This document shows, in pieces, positions 16,746-24,110 of a stretch of DNA of 64,000 bases. Every line of letters starts with the position of its first letter. Position 1 is the first letter of the stretch. The position numbers were made by a program, and so were the translations under genes. The notes under the pieces are model-generated. The model did no database searches. It had not been told where the DNA came from and saw nothing but the letters and a program-made list of their open reading frames with translations. Source of the DNA: Pseudomonas putida (lineage in GTDB: Bacteria > Pseudomonadota > Gammaproteobacteria > Pseudomonadales > Pseudomonadaceae); NCBI RefSeq assembly GCF_004357765.1, contig NZ_SMTE01000020.1, positions 1 to 64,000 on the forward strand, written 5' to 3'.

Positions 16746-19050
16746 GCGGCACCCAGTGGTCGATCAGCGCCAGGAGCTCTTCGCGGCGAAACGGCTTGGC
16801 CAGGTAGTCATCCATGCCCGCGGCGCGACAGCGTTCGCGCTCCTCGGGCATGGCGTTGGCGGTCAACGCGACGATCGGCAGGTCCGGCCAGCGTCCGCTG
16901 CGGCGGATCTGCCGGCTGGCTTCGTAGCCATCCATCACCGGCATGTTGCAGTCCATGAGCACCATGTCGAATTCGTCTCGCTCCAGCAGTTCCAGCGCTT
17001 CGGCACCCTGGGTGGCTAGTTGGACCTGGCAGCCGAGCTTGGCCAGCATGCCTTTGGCTACCAGCTGGTTGACCGGGTTGTCCTCCACCAGCAGCACCCG
17101 CGCGCGCCCAAGTTGCGCGGCAAGGCTGGGGCTGGCCAGCGGGTGCTCGGGTTCATGGCCCTGCAGGGTGCGGCGCAGGGTCTGATACAGGGCGTTGCGG
17201 GCCAGTGGCCGAGCCAACTGATGAAGGGGCGCCAGTGGCGTCGATTGTTCGGCTGGCAGGAAGTTGCCATAGGCGGTCACCAGCAGGATGGGCACACTGA
17301 ACGCTGGGCGCAGGGCGAACAGGTGCTCCAGGTCGTCGGTGATCAACAGATCGATGGCCTGGTCAGGCACCTGCGCTGGGCTGTCGAGGCGCTGGTAGGC
17401 CAGGCCCCAGCGCGGCAGCAGGTCCTGCAGCAGTTCGCTCAGGCCGCTGCCGGAGCCGGTCAGAGCCATCACCCGGCCCTGCAAGGGGGCGGCGGCGATG
17501 GCTTCGGTATGCGGCAGCAACGGTAGCTCAGCGCAGAAGCGGCTACCGAAGCCTGCTTCCGACTGGATGTGCAGCCGGCCTTGCATCGCCTGGCACAGGT
17601 TGCGGGTCAGGGCCAGACCCAGGCCGGTGCCGCCGAACTGACGGGTGATGCCGGCGCCGGCCTGGGTGAAGGGCTGGAATATCCGCGCCTGGGCATCTTC
17701 GGGGATACCGATGCCGGTGTCCCACACCTCCAGGCGCACACCGCCGACGATCGGCGCCAGGCGCACGTCGACGCGGCCGAAACGGGTGAACTTGAGGGCA
17801 TTGGACAGCAGGTTGCTGACGATCTGGCGCACCCGCGTAGGATCACCGAGCACGCTGCTGGGAAACTGCTCGGCCACCAAGCAGGTCAACTCGACGCCTT
17901 GGGCAGCGTTCTGCGACAGCAGGTTGGCGGTGTCCTCGACCATGGCGCCCATATCGAAGGGAATGCGCTCGAGCTCCAGTTGCCCGGCATCGAACTTGGA
18001 CAAGTCGAGAATATCGTTGAGCAGTTCCACCAGCACCTTGCCCGAATCGTGGGCGATCGACAGCTGCTGGCGTTGTTCGCCGGCTAGCGGACTGTCCAAG
18101 GCCAAGGCGATCATGCCGAGCATGCCATTGAGCGGGGTACGGATCTCATGGCTCATGTTGGCCAAGAATGCGGCCCGGGCCTGGGCCATGTCGAGGGCGC
18201 GCTGGCGTGCGTCGTCGAGCTCCTGGTTGGACTGGCTCAGGCGGCTGTTGCTGGCCTTGAGCTCGTTGGTGCGCGCCGAGACGATGTCTTCGAGTTCGTT
18301 GAGGTATTGGGTCAGGCGGTTTTCCGCGGTGCGTCGCTGCTGGATCTCGGTGGCCATGCTGACGAACTGCCGGTTGGCGACCTGCACCAGCACGCCGATC
18401 TCGTCGTGTTCGTGGCCGGGCGGGCATTCCACGCGGTGCTGCCGGGGCTGGCGCGGGTCGCCGCTGCTGAGGTCGGCGATCACCTTGACCAGCGGCTTGG
18501 TCAGCATGATGTAGAACAGCGCCAGGAGGATGCCGGTGAGCACCAGGCTGCGGGCGAAGCCGTTGAGCAGGGTGATCCCGGCGCGGTCGAGGAAACGGCT
18601 GCCGAAGGCGTAGGTATCGACATCCAGGTACAGCGTGCCCAGGTAGTCGTTGGGCATGTGGGCGAAGTAAAGGCGCTCGCTGAGCTGGCGCTGTTGGCCG
18701 AACAGGAAATCGCTCAGGGGGCGGTAGCGGGCTTCCAGGCGCGGACGCTCGACATCGGCCAGCACCGTTTCGTTGTTGTCGATCAGCCGGGCGCGAATGA
18801 TCGCCGGCGATTGCAGCAACCCGCGGGTCAGCTCCAGGGCCAGTTCCGAATCGATGTTGTAGGCGATGCGTGAGGCCGGGGTCTGGCTGATTTGCAGCAA
18901 AGCCTGCACTTCGCGGTTGATGGACGCGTCTTCGCTGGCATAATCAATGCCGATCTGGATGAGACTGAGCAATGTTCCCAGGATGAAGCCGACCAGGACT
19001 GTCAACCGGGCTTGCTTGTATGACAGGCGATTGGTGAACTTGATATCCAT
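16735..19050 (-). CDS. sagS: hybrid sensor histidine kinase, SagS-like
   Basis: 771 residues. Layout: transmembrane helix at about 14-36, a periplasmic sensor region to about 165, a second helix at about 166-188, a HAMP-like linker, a coiled coil, HisKA with the phospho-acceptor His near residue 301 (LANMSHEIRTPLNGM), HATPase with WDTGIGIPED and GGTGLGLAL, a degenerate receiver-like region, and a C-terminal receiver with the Asp in VLMDCNMPVMDGYE. P. aeruginosa SagS (PA2824) has the same architecture and the same gpx-msrB-aminotransferase-htpX neighbourhood, and controls attachment and biofilm commitment via HptB. The symbol rests on that synteny. Start at 19050 (MDIKFTNRLS). Confidence 0.8.
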   Translation of the reverse strand: MDIKFTNRLSYKQARLTVLVGFILGTLLSLIQIGIDYASEDASINREVQALLQISQTPASRIAYNIDSELALELTRGLLQSPAIIRARLIDNNETVLADVERPRLEARYRPLSDFLFGQQRQLSERLYFAHMPNDYLGTLYLDVDTYAFGSRFLDRAGITLLNGFARSLVLTGILLALFYIMLTKPLVKVIADLSSGDPRQPRQHRVECPPGHEHDEIGVLVQVANRQFVSMATEIQQRRTAENRLTQYLNELEDIVSARTNELKASNSRLSQSNQELDDARQRALDMAQARAAFLANMSHEIRTPLNGMLGMIALALDSPLAGEQRQQLSIAHDSGKVLVELLNDILDLSKFDAGQLELERIPFDMGAMVEDTANLLSQNAAQGVELTCLVAEQFPSSVLGDPTRVRQIVSNLLSNALKFTRFGRVDVRLAPIVGGVRLEVWDTGIGIPEDAQARIFQPFTQAGAGITRQFGGTGLGLALTRNLCQAMQGRLHIQSEAGFGSRFCAELPLLPHTEAIAAAPLQGRVMALTGSGSGLSELLQDLLPRWGLAYQRLDSPAQVPDQAIDLLITDDLEHLFALRPAFSVPILLVTAYGNFLPAEQSTPLAPLHQLARPLARNALYQTLRRTLQGHEPEHPLASPSLAAQLGRARVLLVEDNPVNQLVAKGMLAKLGCQVQLATQGAEALELLERDEFDMVLMDCNMPVMDGYEASRQIRRSGRWPDLPIVALTANAMPEERERCRAAGMDDYLAKPFRREELLALIDHWVPLNG

Positions 19051-19196
19051 GAGTCCCGAGCCGGTTTCAACTCCCTTGCGCTGCGCAAGCATAGCCGATC
19101 AGCCCCGGCTGCTGGCGGGTCTGTCTGTTCATTTCAGTTGGTCGCCGAGCGGGGGCGCAACGCGGCCCCAAAAAACTGAAATTTGTAGGAGTCCTC

Positions 19197-20084
19197 ATGG
19201 ACGCTCGCTTGAATGCTTTCCTGGAACGCGCCGAATCCGTACTGGCGCGTCTCGAACCCCTGTTGCCGGCGGTCCGCCCGGACATCGACTGGACCACCAC
19301 CCTGGCCGCGCGCTGGCAGCGCGATGGCCGCACGGGCTACCTGCTGCCGCTGGAAGTGAGCCTGGACATCCGCCTGAGCGACCTGATCGGCGTCGACAAG
19401 CAGCGTGAACAATTGGGCCGCAACACCCACCAGTTCATCAACGGCATGCCTGCCAACCACGCCCTCCTGTGGGGCTCGCGCGGCACCGGCAAGTCGTCGC
19501 TGGTGCGCGCCTTGCTGGCCGAGCACGCAGGTGCCGGGCTGCGCCTGATCGAAATCGAGCGCGACCACCTGGCCGACCTGCCGCGTGTGGTCGAACAACT
19601 GCAAAAACTGCCGCAACGCTTCATCCTGTTCTGCGACGACCTCTCGTTCGAAGCCGGGGAGGGCGACTACCGGGTGCTCAAGAGCGTGCTCGATGGCTCG
19701 CTGGAGCAGGCCCCGGACAACGTGCTGCTGTACGCCACCTCCAACCGCCGCCATCTGGTGCCGGAGAAAGAGAGCGACAACGAGAACTGGAAGCGCGTCG
19801 ACGGCGAGCTGCACCCCAGCGAAGCGGTGGAAGACAAGATCGCCTTGTCCGACCGCTTCGGCCTGTGGCTGTCGTTCTACCCGTTCACCCAGGAGCACTT
19901 TCTGAACGTGGTCGAGCACTGGATCGGCCAGCTGGCACGCCCTGCGGGCCTGAGCTGGAGCCGCAGCGAAGAACTCGACATCCTCGCCGTGCGCTGGGCT
20001 ACCGGCCGCGGTAACCGAAATGGCCGTTGTGCCTATCAGTTCGCCCGCTATTGGGTCGGGCTGCAATTGTTGGAGCAAAAGTAA
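19197..20084 (+). CDS. DUF815 AAA+ family ATPase
   Basis: 295 residues. Walker A is in LLWGSRGTGKSSLVRALL (about residues 93-105) and Walker B in RFILFCDDLSF; the sensor-1 Asn is in LLYATSNRRHLVPE. This is the DUF815 family of stand-alone AAA+ ATPases of unknown biochemical role, often next to NUDIX or small-enzyme genes. A TAGGAG site lies 8 bases before the ATG. The stop codon is directly followed by the ATG of the fRMsr gene, so the two are co-transcribed. Confidence 0.9.
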   Translation: MDARLNAFLERAESVLARLEPLLPAVRPDIDWTTTLAARWQRDGRTGYLLPLEVSLDIRLSDLIGVDKQREQLGRNTHQFINGMPANHALLWGSRGTGKSSLVRALLAEHAGAGLRLIEIERDHLADLPRVVEQLQKLPQRFILFCDDLSFEAGEGDYRVLKSVLDGSLEQAPDNVLLYATSNRRHLVPEKESDNENWKRVDGELHPSEAVEDKIALSDRFGLWLSFYPFTQEHFLNVVEHWIGQLARPAGLSWSRSEELDILAVRWATGRGNRNGRCAYQFARYWVGLQLLEQK

Positions 20085-20567
20085 ATGATCGACCTCAATG
20101 CCAGTGGCGCCGGCCTCGATGGCTACAGCCTACTGGCCGCGCAAGTGCAGGCACTGTTCGCCGACGAGCGTGATTTCATCGCCAATGCCGCGCAGTTCTC
20201 GGCTTTTCTGTATAGCCAGGTCGATGACCTGAACTGGGCGGGGTTCTACCTCAATCGCAACGAAGAGCTGGTGCTCGGCCCATTCCAGGGGCAAGTAGCT
20301 TGCGTGCGCATCCCGTTCGGCAAGGGTGTTTGTGGCGCAGCTGCCGCCAGTCGGCAGACCCAACGGGTCGAGGATGTGCATGCGTTCCCGGGGCATATCG
20401 CTTGCGACAGCGCCTCGAACAGCGAATTGGTGATTCCGCTGGTGAAGGAGGGTAGGTTGATTGGTGTGCTCGATCTGGACAGCCCGAAGCTTGCGCGCTT
20501 CAGTGAGGCCGATCAGGTGGGGTTGGAGCGGTTGGCGGCGATCTTCTTGGAGCTGACTGACTGCTGA
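20085..20567 (+). CDS. free methionine-R-sulfoxide reductase (GAF domain)
   Basis: 160 residues forming a single GAF domain. The three family cysteines are visible in GQVACVRIPFG, GKGVCGAAA and GHIACDSASNSELV, with the last as the usual catalytic Cys; the SELVIPL and GVLDLDSP motifs are also typical of fRMsr (E. coli YebR/MsrC). It reduces free, not protein-bound, Met-R-sulfoxide. It abuts the DUF815 ATPase gene without a gap. With msrB and gpx about 4 kb upstream, this part of the chromosome is rich in oxidative repair functions. Confidence 0.92.
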   Translation: MIDLNASGAGLDGYSLLAAQVQALFADERDFIANAAQFSAFLYSQVDDLNWAGFYLNRNEELVLGPFQGQVACVRIPFGKGVCGAAAASRQTQRVEDVHAFPGHIACDSASNSELVIPLVKEGRLIGVLDLDSPKLARFSEADQVGLERLAAIFLELTDC

Positions 20568-20585
20568 TTGTTGGGTGATCTTACC

Positions 20586-20798
20586 GGCCTCTTCGCGGGC
20601 AAGCCCGCTCCCACAGGGACAGCGCAGATCCTGACTGTTGTGTTTATCCGGAGGGAGGGGGCAAGCCCCACAGGTACAGCGCAGATCCTGACTGTTGTGT
20701 TTATCCGGAGGGAGGGGGCAAGCCCCACAGGGACAGCGCAGATCCTGACTGATGCGTTTGCCCTGTGGGAGCGGGCTTGCCCGCGAAAGGGCCGGTAG
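20586..20798. repeat. REP pair enclosing a 57-bp tandem repeat
   Basis: Outer inverted REPs (about 20586-20618 and 20762-20798) enclose a direct repeat with a 57-base period: ACAGCGCAGATCCTGACTG starts at 20619, 20676 and 20733. The repeat includes a shortened REP core (GCAAGCCCCACAGG). It looks like a REP doublet whose centre was duplicated. No protein-coding content is supported. Confidence 0.85.
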
Positions 20799-20818
20799 CC
20801 TCAGCCCAAAACCCGGGA

Positions 20819-21586
20819 TCAGTCGTAGATCACCCGCTTCTTCCAGGTCTCGTCCTCATCGGTCTTGAGCCCATCGGTCAATTCGTTCTGCTCATCCGCC
20901 GCCGGTTCCATCTTGTCCAGCACCTGGGCATTGGCCCGCGCCAGCAATTTCTCCAGATACCGCAGCTGCTCTTCGTACTGCTTGGGCTCAGGCTGCTTGC
21001 GCAGGTACTGCACGCCACGCTCGAACGCCAGCCGCGCCTGCCCAGGTTGCTCCTGCTGCAAGGCCTGCTGGCCAAGGTTGTTGAAGAACTCGATATGCAG
21101 CAGCACCAGGATATGGCGGATCTCCTTGACCCAATACTTGGCCTCCTGGGTATTGAGAAAGCCTTCCTGGTTGGCCCGCACGATCTGCTGGTGCAGGGCT
21201 TCGAGCAAGAAGCGCACGTCCTTGGCCTTGGCCTCGGTCTGGATCGGGCTGGGCGGGTTGTTGACCGGGATCTGTTCGCCCTTGGCGATCAGTCCCTCGA
21301 TCTCAGCGATGCGCGCCTTGAGGTCGCCGCTGTTCTTGTCCAGCGCCAACTGACGTTGGTTGAGGTTCAGTTCCAGGCGGGTCAGCAGCAGCTTCAATGC
21401 CGGGGTCATGAACTGGCCGGGGAAGGTCTCGGTGATTTCGCCACAACGGCGCAGGCGGTCGGCCAGCTCGACCTTTAGGCGTGCGCGTTCCAGCTTGCCG
21501 TTTTCGACCACGTTGTTGAGGTAGCCGATCACGATCAGCAATGCGATACCCGCCACGATGAGCAGTGTGATCAGAAGTGGTGTCAC
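20819..21586 (-). CDS. membrane-anchored coiled-coil protein, unknown function
   Basis: 255 residues. An N-terminal hydrophobic helix (residues 3-24, ITLLIVAGIALLIVIGYL) is followed by a charged, almost wholly helical region with coiled-coil character. A TPR-like stretch lies at about 160-215 (FFNNLGQQALQQEQPGQAR..AFERGVQYL). The C-terminus is acidic, ending KKRVIYD. No named domain is recognised; it appears conserved in pseudomonads. I infer an inner-membrane protein with a cytoplasmic helical domain. A promoter for the tRNA cluster lies beyond it. Confidence 0.75.
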   Translation of the reverse strand: MTPLLITLLIVAGIALLIVIGYLNNVVENGKLERARLKVELADRLRRCGEITETFPGQFMTPALKLLLTRLELNLNQRQLALDKNSGDLKARIAEIEGLIAKGEQIPVNNPPSPIQTEAKAKDVRFLLEALHQQIVRANQEGFLNTQEAKYWVKEIRHILVLLHIEFFNNLGQQALQQEQPGQARLAFERGVQYLRKQPEPKQYEEQLRYLEKLLARANAQVLDKMEPAADEQNELTDGLKTDEDETWKKRVIYD

Positions 21587-21919
21587 CGTTTACGCCTCGT
21601 CAAAAGGTTCTGCATATAGAGTGTAGGAGCCCGTGTGCTCGCCAGAAGCCCGTGCAGGCAAATCTGTGCTTGTATCGGCAAACGGCCCGATAACTGGATA
21701 GTGGCACATTAATGCCGAGGTGCCGTCAGAAAATCAACGCCAATCCTCGGACGTCGCTCGCAAGCCGCCCTCGCAGTGCCCGAAGTCATTGATTTAAATA
21801 AATTTCTACAAAAGGGTTGACGACCCGGTAAGGCATCCCTAGAATGCGCGCCACTTGCAGCGTAAAGCACTTAGCCAAACGCTTCAGGGAGTGAAAGCAA
21901 GCAGCGATGCTTGTAGCGT
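21587..21919. other. intergenic region with tRNA promoter
   Basis: 333 bases without a convincing reading frame. It holds the upstream region of the minus-strand coiled-coil gene and the tRNA cluster promoter at 21817-21845, preceded by an AT-rich UP-like tract (ATTTAAATAAATTTCTACAA). The last 60 bases are the leader of the tRNA transcript. Confidence 0.7.
21817..21845 (+). promoter_or_regulatory. sigma70 promoter of the tRNA cluster
   Basis: TTGACG (21817-21822), a 17-base spacer and TAGAAT (21840-21845), followed by a GC-rich discriminator (GCGCGCC) typical of stringently controlled stable-RNA promoters. Confidence 0.8.
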
Positions 21920-21995
21920 GTCCCCTTCGTCTAGTGGCCTAGGACACCGCCCTTTCACGGCGGTAACAGGGGTTCGAGTCCCCTAGGGGACGCCA
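21920..21995 (+). tRNA. tRNA-Glu (UUC), copy 1
   Basis: 76 bases with encoded CCA. The acceptor GTCCCCT pairs with AGGGGAC, the anticodon loop reads CTTTCAC (anticodon TTC), and the T loop is GGTTCGAGTCC. Confidence 0.97.
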
Positions 21996-21997
21996 AT

Positions 21998-22073
<76 letters not shown>

Positions 22074-22165
22074 GTTTATCCGGCAACGCCTAGCGGCGGG
22101 GCAGGAAAAGAAAATCCAGTCTGAATCGTGAGGTTCATGTGCTGGTGCACTGAAAAGTGTCGTGT

Positions 22166-22241
22166 GTCCCCTTCGTCTAGTGGCCTAGGACACCGCCCTT
22201 TCACGGCGGTAACAGGGGTTCGAGTCCCCTAGGGGACGCCA
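22166..22241 (+). tRNA. tRNA-Glu (UUC), copy 2
   Basis: Sequence identical to copy 1. It begins 92 bases after the first tRNA-Gly, across a spacer unlike the other spacers. Confidence 0.97.
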
Positions 22242-22244
22242 TTT

Positions 22245-22320
<76 letters not shown>

Positions 22321-22372
22321 GTTTCCAAAACTATGGCGTTCATGACGGTGTAGTGGTTTTAAAAGTTTCAAA

Positions 22373-22448
<76 letters not shown>

Positions 22449-22453
22449 AATCG

Positions 22454-22488
22454 AAAACGCCATCTCTTATGAGGTGGCGTTTTTTTTT
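22454..22488 (+). terminator. terminator of the tRNA cluster
   Basis: Stem AACGCCA-CTC/GAG-TGGCGTT with a small loop and nine T, just after the last tRNA-Gly. Confidence 0.92.
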
Positions 22489-22548
22489 GCCCGCCTGAAA
22501 TGGGGCACTCGACGCCACGATTCTTTCATCGCAGCGTGCGTGCTCGGC

Positions 22549-22962
22549 TCAGTGTGTATTGGCAGGGCCCTGTTGTGCACTCAGGAGTTGTTTTTCCAGG
22601 TTCCAATCGAACGGTTCACCATTCTGCTCGGCCTCGTAGCGGCGCTCTTCCAGCTGCTGGTATAGCTCGAGTTCCTCATCGGGCATGAAGTGCAGGCAGT
22701 CGCCTGCGAAGAACCACAGCAGGTCGCGGGGCACCAGGTGGGCGATCTGCGGATAGCGCTGGATCACCTGGCAGATCAGGTCTTGACCCAGGTACTGGCT
22801 TTCCAGTGGGTCCTGCGGCAGCAAGGTCAACAGTTCGTCGAAGCGCTCAAGGAACAGGGCGTGGCTTTCCTCCGGTACCTGCTCGGCTTCGCCCAGCGCC
22901 ACCAGGATGGTGCGCAGGTGGTTGAGCAGTTGCAGGTGGTAATCCAGGTGTGGGGTAGCCAT
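22549..22962 (-). CDS. PA2817-family hypothetical protein
   Basis: 137 residues from the ATG at 22962 (MATPHLDYHLQLLNHLRTIL). All-helical soluble protein, acidic overall, with a conserved core PRDLLWFFAGDCLHFMPDEEL and a C-terminal YQQLEERRYEA helix. I recognise it as the small uncharacterised family typified by P. aeruginosa PA2817; no function is known. The longer open frame adds 24 residues and is not preferred. It is the last backbone gene before the fimbrial and RHS segment, and in P. aeruginosa its homologue lies close to the fadE homologue. Confidence 0.75.
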   Translation of the reverse strand: MATPHLDYHLQLLNHLRTILVALGEAEQVPEESHALFLERFDELLTLLPQDPLESQYLGQDLICQVIQRYPQIAHLVPRDLLWFFAGDCLHFMPDEELELYQQLEERRYEAEQNGEPFDWNLEKQLLSAQQGPANTH

Positions 22963-23030
22963 GTAGCGATCCTCGGGCGGCAAAACGGGCCGCGCAGTAT
23001 ACGCCTCCTGAGTTGGGGAGGGGAGCTTGT

Positions 23031-24110
23031 TCACTGATAGCTTATCGTGAAGTTCAATGCCCCGGTGGCCAGCCCCGGTGATACATTGGGGGCCGTTTGT
23101 ATGTAGCGCGCCTTGAAGTCCATGCGTGTCAGGCCAAGGTCCAGTTTTTTGATCTCTACGTCCTGCTCCAGTGGAAGCACACGGCTATCCTGATGCCGTA
23201 TCTGTATGCCCACGCCCGTTGCCGTAGCGCCCGTGGAGAGGGAAAAAATACCGTTTGCCGGGTCTACGCTGGTAGAACCCTTGGTGCCTTCCAGGTAAAT
23301 ATGGGCATGGGCAGTGCTGCCGGTGCTGTCGTCCTCGCAGTCGCTCAAGGTGATGCTGAAGGGCACGTCCGCAGTGGTTGAGCCGGGGCCCTTGAAGTCC
23401 GCCACGGTGTAATCGCCGAGCATGACCGGATCGGCGCTGACCGCATCCGCCCTGAGCGTACATTGCGCCTGATGTACGTTGGCCTCCAAGCTGAAATCCA
23501 GGGCTTTGCCCAAATCGGTGAATATTCCGTGGTATAGCTCGCCGCTGATCCTGTGCATGCCTGGGGGGATGGCACCTGTCTTGACCAATTTGAGGTTCAT
23601 TATGCCTCTATCGACAGGAGTCCCGATCGCCTCTGCACGCAAGATTGTCCCTTTATAGGGAAGAGAAGTATCTCCGTCATCTGGGGCGAATGTATTGGTT
23701 ACACTATTATCGTAGGGCCAGCCCATTGTGATGATGGCGCCGATGCCAGGAACATTGGTTTTCAAGATGTTGTCCTTGGCCGTTCGCCCCATGGATGGAA
23801 CCATGATGCCGGGGACGAATGCGGTCGAGGGTATCAGCTGGGCAACGGTGGGGGGGGTGCTATTGTAAAAGCACACAGCTTTGCCGCCGCTGCGGTTGAC
23901 GCCTTCGGTCCTGTCCCGCTCGGCGATGATGCTCCCAACCGCTGCATCGCGTGGTACCCAAACGCTGCCGAGGTCCAGGACTAGGCTGATGGAAGTCGAC
24001 GCAGAGCTCCACTCGCAGCGTGCTTGCACATCGCTGGCATAAAGCGACCAGCAGAGTTGACAGGCCGCCAGGGTAAGCACGTGAGTAAGCTTGTGGTGTT
24101 TTCCATTCAT
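23031..24110 (-). CDS. fimbrial tip adhesin (two-domain chaperone-usher subunit)
   Basis: 359 residues. An N-terminal signal peptide (about residues 1-31, ending SDVQA|RC) leads to a receptor-binding-like domain with a Cys pair (RCEWSS and AVCFYN). A C-terminal pilin domain (about 210-359) has a second Cys pair (QAQCTLRAD and LSDCEDD) and the usual aromatic end NFTISYQ, which the chaperone binds. The two-domain architecture and position after the usher indicate the tip adhesin. The ATG overlaps the usher stop (ATGA). The ligand cannot be predicted. This gene and the usher lie about 19 kb from the pilin and chaperone genes. Confidence 0.87.
   Translation of the reverse strand: MNGKHHKLTHVLTLAACQLCWSLYASDVQARCEWSSASTSISLVLDLGSVWVPRDAAVGSIIAERDRTEGVNRSGGKAVCFYNSTPPTVAQLIPSTAFVPGIMVPSMGRTAKDNILKTNVPGIGAIITMGWPYDNSVTNTFAPDDGDTSLPYKGTILRAEAIGTPVDRGIMNLKLVKTGAIPPGMHRISGELYHGIFTDLGKALDFSLEANVHQAQCTLRADAVSADPVMLGDYTVADFKGPGSTTADVPFSITLSDCEDDSTGSTAHAHIYLEGTKGSTSVDPANGIFSLSTGATATGVGIQIRHQDSRVLPLEQDVEIKKLDLGLTRMDFKARYIQTAPNVSPGLATGALNFTISYQ

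Noticed and set aside
20586-20798. Possible CRISPR or small-peptide gene
   Set aside because: Only about 2.5 tandem copies of a 57-base unit, made of REP sequence, with no unique spacers and no coding signal.
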